Positions 43,004-50,775 of a DNA stretch of 64,000 nucleotides are shown piece after piece. The position numbers were made by a program, and so were the translations under genes. The DNA lies in the NCBI GenBank assembly GCA_965261195.1, contig OZ253455.1:2914001-2978000 (forward strand). The letters run 5' to 3'. Each line of letters begins with the position of its first letter. The first letter of the stretch is position 1. The DNA comes from Bin87 sp965261195. Lineage in GTDB: Bacteria > Chloroflexota > Dehalococcoidia > Lucifugimonadales > UBA3495. Under the pieces are notes generated by a model, which was given only the letters and a program-made list of their open reading frames with translations, ran no database searches and was not told the DNA's origin.

Positions 43004-43392
43004 TAGTGCTCGATACGCACATTTGGATATGGTTAGTCCAAACGCCGGAGCGTCTGCGCGAAGCTCAGTTGACCGCGATAATGAACAACCAAAATGGCGC
43101 CATTGGAATCTGCTCAACATCCATCTGGGAAATTGCCAAGATTGTAGAGCGCGGCGGGATACAGCTGAATGTGGAGTTGTCTCAATGGTTTGAAAATGCG
43201 TTATTGTACCCAGGAATTACCATTCTTAATCTCACTGCGGCCGTCGCGATCGAGTCAACCGGGTTGCCGGGAGATTTTCACCGAGATCCGTCAGACCAGA
43301 TTATCGTTGCCACGGCTAGAATCAATGATTGCCCGTTGGTAACTAGTGATGAAAAGATACGTATATATCCATACGTAGAGACAATTTACTGA
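43000..43392 (+). CDS. PIN-domain ribonuclease, VapC-type toxin
   Basis: A 130-residue PIN protein: VLDTHIWIWLV with the first Asp, SIWEIAKIVERG with the conserved Glu, and DPSDQIIVATARINDCPLVT then SDEKI with the later acidic residues. VapC toxins cleave tRNA or rRNA and are held in check by a cognate antitoxin. The GTG start overlaps the stop of the 135-residue protein upstream, the most likely partner. Base composition is lower in GC than in flanking genes, which fits an acquired module. Confidence 0.85.
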   Translation: MIVLDTHIWIWLVQTPERLREAQLTAIMNNQNGAIGICSTSIWEIAKIVERGGIQLNVELSQWFENALLYPGITILNLTAAVAIESTGLPGDFHRDPSDQIIVATARINDCPLVTSDEKIRIYPYVETIY

Positions 43393-43422
43393 CTGCCAAC
43401 CCTTTAAAGTGGAGGCCCAACT

Positions 43423-45387
43423 ATGCCCCTGCACCCACAAGCTCAACAGATTATCGAAGCGACCCGCGCCCTGGGCCTGCCGCCGAACCACGCCGTTTCG
43501 CCTCAGGAAGCCCGTGAGAACGCCAGCAAGCGTCCGCGCGCGCGCGGGCCGGAGGTTGGCAAGGTTGAAGACCGGACCGTTCCCACTCCGGCGGGCGGTG
43601 TGCCGGTTCGCATCTACACTCCCGAAGGCGAAGGGCCGTTCCCGATGCTGGTGTGGTATCACGGCGGCGGTTGGGTTACCGGCGACCTGGAATCTGCTGA
43701 CGGGACCAGCCGGCATCTTTGTGTCACATCTCGCAACATCGTGGTGTCGGTGGACTACCGATTATCTCCGGAAGCCAAGTTCCCTGAACCGCTGGACGAC
43801 TGTTACGCGGCCACGCTCTGGGCCAGCGAAAACGCCGCAGCTCTGGGCGGAGTTTCGGGTGTGGTGTCCGTTGGCGGAGATAGCGCGGGAGGTAACCTGG
43901 CAGCGGGCGTCAGCATCAAGGCTGCCGAAACTGGGGACGTGCGCGTAAGCCATCAACTGCTCGTTTATCCGGTAACCGACCGCGATTTCGGCACCGGTTC
44001 CTACGCCGATAACGGCGCCGGCTATAACCTGGAACGCCAGGGAATGATGTGGTACTGGGACCAGTTTCTGGCTGATCCCGCTGATGCCGCCAATCCGCTG
44101 GCCGCTCCGTTGCAGCTGGCTCCCGACTTTCCTCATGCTGACAAACTGGCCAAATCCTTTACCATCACCGCCGAGTACGACCCGCTGCGCGACGAGGGTG
44201 AAGCCTACGCGCTCCACCTGAAGCAGATGGGTGTGCCGTCGACGGTGAAGCGCTACGCCGGCATGATTCACGGCTTTTTCAGCATGGCCGGCGTTATTGA
44301 TACGTCCCGCGCGGCGATGGACGATGCCGGCGAGTTCCTCCGCGGCGCCGTTGATGACATGGTGGCGGAGTATCACGCCCAGCACCAGGGCGACAAGACG
44401 GCGATGCGCAAGTTGCTGGATCCGCAGGCCCGCAACGTGCTGGAGCTGTTCGATTCGCTCAATCTCAAGCCGTTCCAGGATATGACCGCCGTGGAGTGCC
44501 GCGAGGTGATGAACAACCGGCCCCGACCGGAAGGCCCGGCGGTGGGCAAGGTCGAAGACCGTATCATTCAGAATATGTACGGCAAGGAACCGGGAGACGT
44601 GCCGATCCGCATCTACACGCCGGCGGGCGCCGGCCCCTGGGGCACGCTGGTCTGGTTCCACGGCGGAGGCTGGGTCATTGGCAACATTGAGACCGCCGAC
44701 GCCACTGCGCGCGAGCTTTGCGTGGGCGCCAATTCGGTGGTCATCTCAGTCGATTATCGCCTGGCCCCCGAGTACAAATTCCCCACGCCCTTCGAGGACT
44801 GTCTCACCGCCACCATGTGGGCGATGTACAACGCCGAGTCGCTCGGCAGCCGTTCCGAGGCCATCGCGGTGGGTGGCGACAGCGCTGGCGGAAACCTGGC
44901 CGCCGCGGTTGCCCTGTCCTACGAGGATTTCCCACACCCGCTGGCCTACCAGTTGTTGGTTTACCCCTGCACCGATGCCAGTTACAGCGGCCGTTCATAC
45001 GAGGTCAATGCGTCAGGTATGTTCCTGGAGACGGCGAGTATGCGTTGGTTCTGGGACCACTATCTGGACCAGTCTGAACTCTCCGCCTACAACATCTTCG
45101 CCTCGCCTTTGCGTGCCCGACTAACGTCCGATTTGTGCCCGGCGCTGGTCATCACCGCCGAGTTCGACCCGCTGCGGGACGAGGGCGAAGCCTACGCCAC
45201 CGCCCTGCGGGAGGCCGGTGTGCCCACGGCGCAAAAGCGATATGATGGTGTCATCCACGGTTTCTACGGAATGCCCCACGTCATCGACAAGGGACGGCAA
45301 GCGCTGGAACTGTCTTGTCTCGAACTGCAAACTGCATTTGACTCCATCCTCCGTAGCGAGACGGCAGCCGTCGCCGCCGACAACTGA
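43423..45387 (+). CDS. Double alpha/beta-hydrolase (two HSL-type esterase domains fused)
   Basis: A 654-residue protein made of two homologous halves, each a full alpha/beta-hydrolase_3 (hormone-sensitive-lipase type) domain. In the first half HGGG lies at 80-83, the nucleophile S154 in GDSAGG, the acid D253 in AEYDPLRDEGEAY and the base H283. In the second half HGGG is at 413-416, the nucleophile S487 in GDSAGG, and AEFDPLRDEGEAY and GVIHGF follow. Both triads look complete. Such enzymes hydrolyse esters of small acyl groups; the single-domain form is ~320 residues. No signal peptide is seen. The halves differ enough to have specialised. Confidence 0.88.
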   Translation: MPLHPQAQQIIEATRALGLPPNHAVSPQEARENASKRPRARGPEVGKVEDRTVPTPAGGVPVRIYTPEGEGPFPMLVWYHGGGWVTGDLESADGTSRHLCVTSRNIVVSVDYRLSPEAKFPEPLDDCYAATLWASENAAALGGVSGVVSVGGDSAGGNLAAGVSIKAAETGDVRVSHQLLVYPVTDRDFGTGSYADNGAGYNLERQGMMWYWDQFLADPADAANPLAAPLQLAPDFPHADKLAKSFTITAEYDPLRDEGEAYALHLKQMGVPSTVKRYAGMIHGFFSMAGVIDTSRAAMDDAGEFLRGAVDDMVAEYHAQHQGDKTAMRKLLDPQARNVLELFDSLNLKPFQDMTAVECREVMNNRPRPEGPAVGKVEDRIIQNMYGKEPGDVPIRIYTPAGAGPWGTLVWFHGGGWVIGNIETADATARELCVGANSVVISVDYRLAPEYKFPTPFEDCLTATMWAMYNAESLGSRSEAIAVGGDSAGGNLAAAVALSYEDFPHPLAYQLLVYPCTDASYSGRSYEVNASGMFLETASMRWFWDHYLDQSELSAYNIFASPLRARLTSDLCPALVITAEFDPLRDEGEAYATALREAGVPTAQKRYDGVIHGFYGMPHVIDKGRQALELSCLELQTAFDSILRSETAAVAADN

Positions 45388-45424
45388 CCACAATCGACAA
45401 CTGACGTATTCGCCAGTGTGTCTG

Positions 45425-45433
45425 TGTTAAAAT
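45425..45433 (+). promoter_or_regulatory. Extended -10 promoter for the heptad-repeat gene
   Basis: TGTTAAAAT fits TGnTATAAT with one mismatch, about 48 bp before the ATG at 45481. Between them lies a small direct repeat of CTAGCAGA units (about 45443-45470). Confidence 0.42.
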
Positions 45434-45480
45434 ACTACTTACCTAGCAGACTAGCAGACTAGCAGACAGACGGCGCAATT

Positions 45481-46467
45481 ATGGCAACCCCCATCCAATC
45501 GTTCCAGGACATTCTGGATGTGCTGGAACAAAATCCAGAATACCGGGAGGCTATGCGCCGTTATATCCTGGACGAGGAATTCCGGCGCCTGCCTGCCGAT
45601 GTCCGGGAACTACGGGAAAGCATCGCCAGCCTGGCTCAAGCCGTTCGCGAATCTGTGGCAGCCACCAACGCACGGTTAGACCGGTTGGAAGAGGGGCAGG
45701 CTGAACTGAAAGCCGACGTCACCGAGCTGAAAGCGGACGTGACCGAACTGAAAGCCGACGTCACCGAGCTGAAAGCGGACGTGACCGAGCTGAAAGCGGA
45801 CGTGATCGAGCTGAAAGCGGACGTGATCGAGCTGAAAGCGGACGTGATCGAGCTGAAAGCGGACGTGACCGAGCTGAAAGCGGACGTGACCGAGCTGAAA
45901 GCGGACGTGATCGAGCTGAAAGCGGACGTGACCGAGCTGAAAGCGGACGTGACCGAACTGAAAGTGGACGTGACCGAACTGAAAGCCGGGCAGATCAGGC
46001 TGGAAGAAGGTCAAGCCAGGCTCGAAGGCCGTATCGGCGATGTGGCCGGTACTGCTTACGAACGACGTATCGTTAAGCATAGCCGCAGCATCGTAGGCCG
46101 ATACTTAGGTATCAAGCGCGCCAAAATTCTGCGCAGCATCAACGTCACGGAGCAAGAAGCCCTTGATGGCCTTATGGAAACCGCCACCGAAGCCGGCTCC
46201 GTTACCGAGGAGCAGGGCTATGAACTGGACTTGGCGGACATCATCATTGCCGGGTCCAGCGCCCCGGGTGGAGCGAACTACGCGGTCATTGAAGTATCCG
46301 AAACTATTGACGACAACGACGTGGACCGGGCCCACGAACGCGCCGCTATCCTGGCCAGGGCGGTCAGCGAGCCGGTTACCGCCGCCGTTATCGGCAAGGG
46401 CGTTTCCGACGCCAATCGCCAGCGCGCTGCCCAGAGCAGCGTGACCGTCATAATAATGGCGGAATAG
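45481..46467 (+). CDS. Coiled-coil protein with 13 heptad repeats and a nuclease-like C-terminal domain
   Basis: A 328-residue protein. The N-terminus (IQSFQDILDVLEQNPEYREA, then LPADVRELRESIASLAQ) is of a kind often seen in DUF3782-type proteins. Residues about 75-165 are thirteen ELKADVT/I heptads, an extended coiled coil. The C-terminal ~145 residues contain DVAGTAYERRIVKHSR, YELDLADIIIAG and YAVIEVSETID, an arrangement suggestive of a PD-(D/E)xK-like core (D..EVS) but not proven. It probably oligomerises through the coil. The repeat makes its length prone to change. Function is unknown. Confidence 0.72.
   Translation: MATPIQSFQDILDVLEQNPEYREAMRRYILDEEFRRLPADVRELRESIASLAQAVRESVAATNARLDRLEEGQAELKADVTELKADVTELKADVTELKADVTELKADVIELKADVIELKADVIELKADVTELKADVTELKADVIELKADVTELKADVTELKVDVTELKAGQIRLEEGQARLEGRIGDVAGTAYERRIVKHSRSIVGRYLGIKRAKILRSINVTEQEALDGLMETATEAGSVTEEQGYELDLADIIIAGSSAPGGANYAVIEVSETIDDNDVDRAHERAAILARAVSEPVTAAVIGKGVSDANRQRAAQSSVTVIIMAE
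45703..45975. repeat. 21-bp tandem repeat, 13 copies, in frame
   Basis: The unit GAGCTGAAAGCGGACGTGAC plus one base recurs every 21 bp, with small changes such as ATC for ACC and AAC for GAG. Each codes one heptad ELKADV(T/I). Gains or losses of units keep the frame. Confidence 0.93.
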
Positions 46468-46511
46468 CAAACCCTGGGTGGTGCGAAAGCCCCAGCGGCG
46501 TCACGACGAAA

Positions 46512-46598
46512 GTCACGGTCATCGGGACGGCACTCTCCGACGCCAACCGCCAGCGCGCCACCGCGGACGGCGTAACCTTCATCGCTATCGACGAGTAG
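46512..46598 (+). pseudogene. Remnant of a second copy of the preceding gene's C-terminus
   Basis: In frame to a TAG at 46596-46598 the DNA reads VTVIGTALSDANRQRATADG then VTFIAIDE. This closely matches the end of the intact protein, AAVIGKGVSDANRQRAAQSS then VTVIIMAE. The rest of the copy is absent. It indicates an old tandem duplication or a partial gene conversion. Confidence 0.75.
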
Positions 46599-46640
46599 AA
46601 TGGCAGGCCGGAAACCACCCATAACCCAAAATGAGCAGAC

Positions 46641-46994
46641 ATGACGCCGCATCCAGATTGGATGAGGGAAGGGGTAGGGTACTGCGGCAACTGTGGCCGC
46701 ATGGAAGTTCTATACAGGTGGGTAACAATTGAGGGGCAGCGGGGCGTATCGTGCGCGGAATGCGCTGCAGAATACGGATGGTTCGTACCGGAGGCGCCAA
46801 GTCATGCTGAAGGGCGCGACGGGAGAAATATCAGAACTTATACGCCTGACGTGTTTACCCACAATCCGGACGCATTCGGCAAGTGGGTAGTTCGTGGAAT
46901 CGCAATCGGCATTGGGCTTCTGATAGTAGAAATTCCGCTTGCCCTAATCGCCGTATGGTGGCTCAATCACCAGTTGAGCAAGGTGGGATTGTGA
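46641..46994 (+). CDS. Small zinc-ribbon membrane protein of unknown function
   Basis: A 117-residue protein with two cysteine pairs near the start (YCGNCGRM and SCAECAAEYG), a likely zinc ribbon. One C-terminal transmembrane helix follows (GIAIGIGLLIVEIPLALIAV). It is unknown to me. Three further small proteins follow on the same strand, two of them membrane proteins, so this may be one transcript. Base composition is lower in GC than the surroundings. Confidence 0.5.
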   Translation: MTPHPDWMREGVGYCGNCGRMEVLYRWVTIEGQRGVSCAECAAEYGWFVPEAPSHAEGRDGRNIRTYTPDVFTHNPDAFGKWVVRGIAIGIGLLIVEIPLALIAVWWLNHQLSKVGL

Positions 46995-47037
46995 GCCATT
47001 ATGGGCAATCGACAACGCTATCACCCGGGGAACCGAA

Positions 47038-47352
47038 ATGGACATCGTAGGGCGATTCCTCGCCTACAAAGCGATGAACGCTGCTTGGCGTTCGGGTACT
47101 CGCAAGAGTTCTCACTCTGGTGCATCACCGACAGAGCCGGGTAGCGGTGCAAAAACAGTCTTGGGTATCTTGGCCATGCTCGGCATGGCCGTATTGAGTA
47201 TGAATTCCTGCGTGACAGGAAATCTCGCCATGGTAGGTCTGGGATTCGTACTAATCTATATCGGAGTACCGGCAGTCTACGTCGCCATACTTTTCTACCA
47301 GACCGTTGGTTCAGAGCCCGTAATCTCCCGACCGGATATAAGGAAACGCTAG
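47038..47352 (+). CDS. Small membrane protein of unknown function
   Basis: A 104-residue protein starting MDIVGRFLAYKAMNAAWRSG with two hydrophobic helices (TVLGILAMLGMAVLSMNSC and LAMVGLGFVLIYIGVPAVYV). There is no known motif. It sits 43 bp after the zinc-ribbon membrane protein and 20 bp before another small membrane protein. Confidence 0.45.
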   Translation: MDIVGRFLAYKAMNAAWRSGTRKSSHSGASPTEPGSGAKTVLGILAMLGMAVLSMNSCVTGNLAMVGLGFVLIYIGVPAVYVAILFYQTVGSEPVISRPDIRKR

Positions 47353-47372
47353 GCCGGCGGAGCAAAGTTCAA

Positions 47373-47582
47373 ATGATCGCCGTCCCGCTTATCATGCTGC
47401 TGGGTATCGGGGCGTGTGGGGCGGGGAATGTTTGGTGGGGCATGGCGCTCTTTTGGATCGTAAGTTTGATAGTATTCGCGGCAATAACGTTTGCACCAAA
47501 CCGCTGGTTCATAGCCCGATCACGCTACTCTCAGCGAGAGGTCGTGCGTAGAGTAGCCCACAATGCGGCTTACGGGGGGTAA
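47373..47582 (+). CDS. Small membrane protein of unknown function
   Basis: A 69-residue protein with two closely spaced hydrophobic segments (IAVPLIMLLGIGACG and MALFWIVSLIVFAAITF) and a basic C-terminus ending HNAAYGG. It overlaps the next small frame by 20 bp. The ending resembles AHYAAYGRE in that next protein, which hints at a repeat or a frameshifted relation. Confidence 0.4.
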   Translation: MIAVPLIMLLGIGACGAGNVWWGMALFWIVSLIVFAAITFAPNRWFIARSRYSQREVVRRVAHNAAYGG

Positions 47583-47754
47583 GGAGACGGCGGCAGAACG
47601 CAGCCGCGTACAACAAGAGGCCAAACTAGCGGTAACCAACAACGATGTTGGCGGACATGATGGCAAGGAAGCGGCCAGGGTTAAAGCCCACTACGCTGCA
47701 TATGGGCGCGAATGGACGGAAGAAGAGAAACGTAAACTTGCAGAGTACTTGTAA
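47563..47754 (+). CDS. Possible small charged protein
   Basis: A 63-residue frame, rich in charged residues, ending AHYAAYGREWTEEEKRKLAEYL. It overlaps the preceding small membrane protein by 20 bp in another frame. There is no ribosome site of note. It is kept only because of the plausible helical composition and the AAYG echo. Confidence 0.3.
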   Translation: MRLTGGKETAAERSRVQQEAKLAVTNNDVGGHDGKEAARVKAHYAAYGREWTEEEKRKLAEYL

Positions 47755-47846
47755 CCCATCCACTGCCCGTATTCTAATAACAAGTGCCATTTCGGCAGAA
47801 CTACGTGCCCAAAGATACATAGTACAACCTAGGTTCTGTTGACATT

Positions 47847-48302
47847 TCACCGTAGCCAGATGAGAGCGGCGGTGAAGTGCAGGAAGCCCAGGTATCTGGT
47901 GTCCAGCTTCTCAAACCGGGAGAAGATCCGGCGATAGTGCTTGATCTTGTTGATGAAGCATTCCACCAGATGACGCTCCCGGTACAGATGCCGGTCATAG
48001 TCGGCGGGTGCCTTGCGGTTCGAGCGGGGCGGAATGACCGGCATCATACCCAGTTCCAGGATGTGCTGGCGAAACTCCTGGGCATCGTACCCTTTGTCGG
48101 CCAGTACGTGCTCGCCAGCATAACCGGCGATCAACTCCTCCGCCTGGGTGATGTCGTGCTGTTGCCCCCCGGTCAGTATGAATCGCAAGGGGTTGCCCAA
48201 GCCGTCTACGCTCACGTGAATCTTGGTGCTGAACCCGCCGCGGCTCCGGCCCAGGGCCTGGGCCGCCTGGCCACCCTTTTTGGGGGAGCTCCCGCCGCGC
48301 AA
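47847..48302 (-). CDS. IS5-family transposase, downstream frame (orfB)
   Basis: A 151-residue product with the transposase_11/DDE region. RSRGGFSTKIHVSVDGLGNP is followed by LADKGYDA with the second Asp, and RHLVECFINKIKHYRRIFSR contains the catalytic Glu of the Y(2)R(3)E(6)K-like box. It probably has no independent start and is made by frameshift from orfA. Confidence 0.9.
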   Translation of the reverse strand: MRGGSSPKKGGQAAQALGRSRGGFSTKIHVSVDGLGNPLRFILTGGQQHDITQAEELIAGYAGEHVLADKGYDAQEFRQHILELGMMPVIPPRSNRKAPADYDRHLYRERHLVECFINKIKHYRRIFSRFEKLDTRYLGFLHFTAALIWLR

Positions 48303-48607
48303 GGGTGCGCCCGGACCACCGTGCTGTCGATGATCAGGTATTCCAGATCCGCGTCGTCGCAGAAATGTTGATGCATTTGGGCCCAGACGCCTTGGTCAGT
48401 CCAACGGGCGAATCGTTTATAGACGCTGTTCCAGTTCCCGTATTCGGCTGGCAGCAGTCGCCATTGGGCCCCAGAGCGGTTAATCCATAAGACGGCCTCG
48501 ACAAAACGCCGGCAATCCGCTTCCTGGCCAACGTACACGCCAGTGCAACCACGCAAGAAATCGAGCATCCTGGCCCACTGTTCTGGTGATAATCTGATGT
48601 TTGACAT
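48212..48607 (-). CDS. IS5-family transposase, upstream frame (orfA)
   Basis: A 131-residue product starting MSNIRLSPEQWARMLDFLRG, with the N-terminal DUF4096-type region (GAQWRLLPAEYGNWNSVYKR). It ends after the first catalytic Asp (YLIIDSTVVRAH). Its C-terminal ~30 residues overlap orfB in another frame. A programmed frameshift in the 48212-48302 overlap would join them to the full DDE transposase, as in other IS427-group elements. Confidence 0.9.
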   Translation of the reverse strand: MSNIRLSPEQWARMLDFLRGCTGVYVGQEADCRRFVEAVLWINRSGAQWRLLPAEYGNWNSVYKRFARWTDQGVWAQMHQHFCDDADLEYLIIDSTVVRAHPCAAGAPPKRVARRPRPWAGAAAGSAPRFT

Positions 48608-48647
48608 ACAGCCATTATAATGAAATGTCAACAGAACCTAGTGCTTT

Positions 48648-49031
48648 ATGCAGTCTCGCGAACTTGATAGGCCCAGCGAGCAGGCGAGTAATGCCGATGC
48701 CAGCCCGTATAAACCGACAACCGAGCGGCCTTACGTCGCGTATTTCATACAGGCTAAAGGCGGCGATGGTGAATGCAAAGTCGGTATAACCTACTCGTTG
48801 CAGAGCCGGCTACGCAGTCTCCAAACAGGTAATCCGCACGAGCTCGAGGCAGTCCATACAATCCAAGTTGACAACAAGGCCACCGCCGAGCGAATCGAAG
48901 AAGCGGCGCTCAATGTCATCAAGAATGCGGGAGCCGATATGAAGGGAGAATGGTTCCAAAGCGCAATCCTACCGTGGGCTCAGCAGGTGGCTGATACTGA
49001 ACGGAAACGGATAGAGAGTTGTCGATTCTAA
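48648..49031 (+). CDS. GIY-YIG nuclease-fold protein (T5orf172/MUG113-like)
   Basis: A 127-residue protein. The core YVAYFIQAKGGDGECKVGIT and SRLRSLQTGNPHELEAVHTI fits the GIY-YIG T5orf172 domain: a YV..YF strand in place of GIY, KVGIT in place of YIG, then RLRSLQTGNP. A conserved EE in AERIEEAALNV and GEWF follow. Such proteins occur in phages and accessory regions. The ATG lies 8 bp after the IS target site and no ribosome site is visible, so the insertion may have removed the native promoter. Confidence 0.7.
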   Translation: MQSRELDRPSEQASNADASPYKPTTERPYVAYFIQAKGGDGECKVGITYSLQSRLRSLQTGNPHELEAVHTIQVDNKATAERIEEAALNVIKNAGADMKGEWFQSAILPWAQQVADTERKRIESCRF

Positions 49032-49049
49032 ACCGCCCGCCCGCGCAGG

Positions 49050-49058
49050 TGGTATCAT
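49050..49058 (+). promoter_or_regulatory. Extended -10 promoter for the aminomutase-type gene
   Basis: TGGTATCAT fits TGnTATAAT with one mismatch, 54 bp before the ATG at 49112. Confidence 0.42.
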
Positions 49059-49111
49059 AGCGGCGAAGGGCTATGCCCGCCGCCAACGCTTTTCTCAAAG
49101 GAGCGACTATT

Positions 49112-50452
49112 ATGGCTGAGACCATTCAGGAACAATACATCCGTATGAACCCCCGGTCCCGGGAGCTGCAGCCCAGCTTCCGCGCCCGCTTCCCCTCCGG
49201 TAGCCCGGGCCACGACGGCTACACCTCCGACCCCTTCCCGGTGATTGTCGCGCGGGGCAGCGGGCCGCGCAAATGGGACATCGACGGGAATGAATATGTT
49301 GACTACGGCATGGGCTCCGCGTCGTTGCTGCTGGGTCACGCCCATCCTGAGGTGGTCAGCGCCCTGTCTGCGGTGCTGGCCGACGGCTCCCACTTCGGCG
49401 CGCCCACCGAGCCGATGCTGGAATGGGGCGAGCGGGTCTGCACCCTGATGCCCTCTGCCGACAAGGTGCGGTTCGTCGGTTCCGGCGCCGAGGCCACCAT
49501 GCTGGCCATGCGTGTCGCTCGCGCCCACACCGGCAAGGAGAAAATCATCCGCTGGGAGTCCCACTACCACGGCTGGCACGATTACGTCATGCCCGGCAAC
49601 GTGCCACCCTTCGACGTGCCGGCGTCCATCGGCATCCCCCAGGGCACCCTGGACTCCATAATCGTGTTGCCCACCGACCTGGCCGCGCTGGAAAACGTCT
49701 TGAACAACGACGACAACATCGCCGGTGTCATCACCGAGGCATCGGGCGCATCCTACGGCACCGTGCCCCTGCCCGAGGGTTTTCTGGACGGTGTGCGCCG
49801 TCTGACCCGTGAGCATGGCGTGGTTATGATCCTCGACGAAGTCATCACCGGGTTCCGCTGGGCGCCCGGCGGCGCGCAGGAACGGCTGGGCGTCGACCCC
49901 GACCTGTTCACCATGGCCAAGATTTTGACCGGCGGGCTGCCCGGCGGCGCCGTTGCCGGCCGGGATGAGGTGATGGCCGTCATGCACCAGACCGGCGACA
50001 GCCACCACGACCGCTATGAGCGGGTGCTGCACGGCGGCACCTTCAACGCCAACCCCTACGCCGCCGCTGCCGGCAACGCCGCGCTGCGCCTGGTCGCCAC
50101 CGGCGAGTACAACGCCCAGGCCGACCTGATGGCCGAGCGGCTCCGGGTTGGTCTGCGCGAAGTAGTTGACCGGCGGGAGCTCAACGCCACCGTCTACGGC
50201 GAGGCGTCAACCTTCCACCTCTTCTTCGGAGAGCGCAGCATCGACGGCCTGAACGCCTCCCGCTTGAAAGACCAGCCCATGGCCATCCAGCGCAGCCTGC
50301 GCCAGGCCCTGCAGGTGCGCGGTGTTGACCTGATGTCGCGCACCAGCGGCGTACTGTCCGGCACCCACACCGAGGCCGACATCGACTTCACCATCGAAGC
50401 CTTCGACGGCGCCATCGCCGCCATGATGGACGAGGGATTGGTGCAGCACTGA
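49112..50452 (+). CDS. Class III aminotransferase, glutamate-1-semialdehyde aminomutase-like
   Basis: A 446-residue PLP enzyme of the GSAM group: GSGPRKWDIDGNEYVDYGMG, LLGHAHPEVV, FVGSGAEATMLAMRVARAHT, ESHYHGWHDYVM, VVMILDEVITGFRW and the PLP lysine in MAKILTGGLPGGAV. True HemL enzymes make 5-aminolevulinate in the C5 haem pathway; several relatives act on other amino-keto compounds. No other haem gene is nearby, so a catabolic role is also possible. AAAGGAG precedes the ATG at 49112. Confidence 0.87.
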   Translation: MAETIQEQYIRMNPRSRELQPSFRARFPSGSPGHDGYTSDPFPVIVARGSGPRKWDIDGNEYVDYGMGSASLLLGHAHPEVVSALSAVLADGSHFGAPTEPMLEWGERVCTLMPSADKVRFVGSGAEATMLAMRVARAHTGKEKIIRWESHYHGWHDYVMPGNVPPFDVPASIGIPQGTLDSIIVLPTDLAALENVLNNDDNIAGVITEASGASYGTVPLPEGFLDGVRRLTREHGVVMILDEVITGFRWAPGGAQERLGVDPDLFTMAKILTGGLPGGAVAGRDEVMAVMHQTGDSHHDRYERVLHGGTFNANPYAAAAGNAALRLVATGEYNAQADLMAERLRVGLREVVDRRELNATVYGEASTFHLFFGERSIDGLNASRLKDQPMAIQRSLRQALQVRGVDLMSRTSGVLSGTHTEADIDFTIEAFDGAIAAMMDEGLVQH

Positions 50453-50535
50453 CGGTGCAAACTGCGGGCTGCGATGCCGCAGGACTCAAGTATGGCGCGC
50501 TATTTGCAGATGGCGCGCCCCAACTTTTTGACAGT

Positions 50536-50775
50536 TCAGTGGGCGTCGATCATTTCTTGGAGTCCAGTTCGGCCAATGCTAGTTTGTTTCACGCTGAGAA
50601 TGGCTCCCAAAGTGGAATCCGGCAAGGGGTTTGATTTGTCCGGTATCACTGTTGACCGCGGTCGTTTTTCACTGGGGAATTGTTTGTGGTAGAAAACCCC
50701 GTGATTGCGCCGCCCTCCGCTAATCCACCCATCAGCCTCAAGCAGACGCATCAACTCGCGGCCGGAGATGTTCAT
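50536..50775 (-). CDS. hicA: HicA-type toxin (mRNA interferase)
   Basis: A 79-residue dsRBD-fold protein: SGRELMRLLEADGWISGGRR, then NHGVFYHK with the catalytic histidine context, and VIPDKSNPLPDSTLGAIL. HicA cleaves mRNA and is neutralised by HicB. Its ATG overlaps the stop of the hicB-like gene upstream by four bases. The order antitoxin first, toxin second is the less common one. The protein is slightly longer than typical HicA (~60-80 residues). Confidence 0.8.
   Translation of the reverse strand: MNISGRELMRLLEADGWISGGRRNHGVFYHKQFPSEKRPRSTVIPDKSNPLPDSTLGAILSVKQTSIGRTGLQEMIDAH

Larger units (their letters stand above)
47832..48638 (-). mobile_element. Complete IS5-family (IS427-like) insertion sequence, 807 bp
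   Basis: Perfect 18-bp terminal inverted repeats, GGTTCTGTTGACATTTCA at the left and its inverse at the right, bound a two-frame transposase gene. A TA is present on each side (47830-47831 and 48639-48640), consistent with a 2-bp target duplication. Intact repeats and frames indicate recent, probably still active, transposition. Confidence 0.92.
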
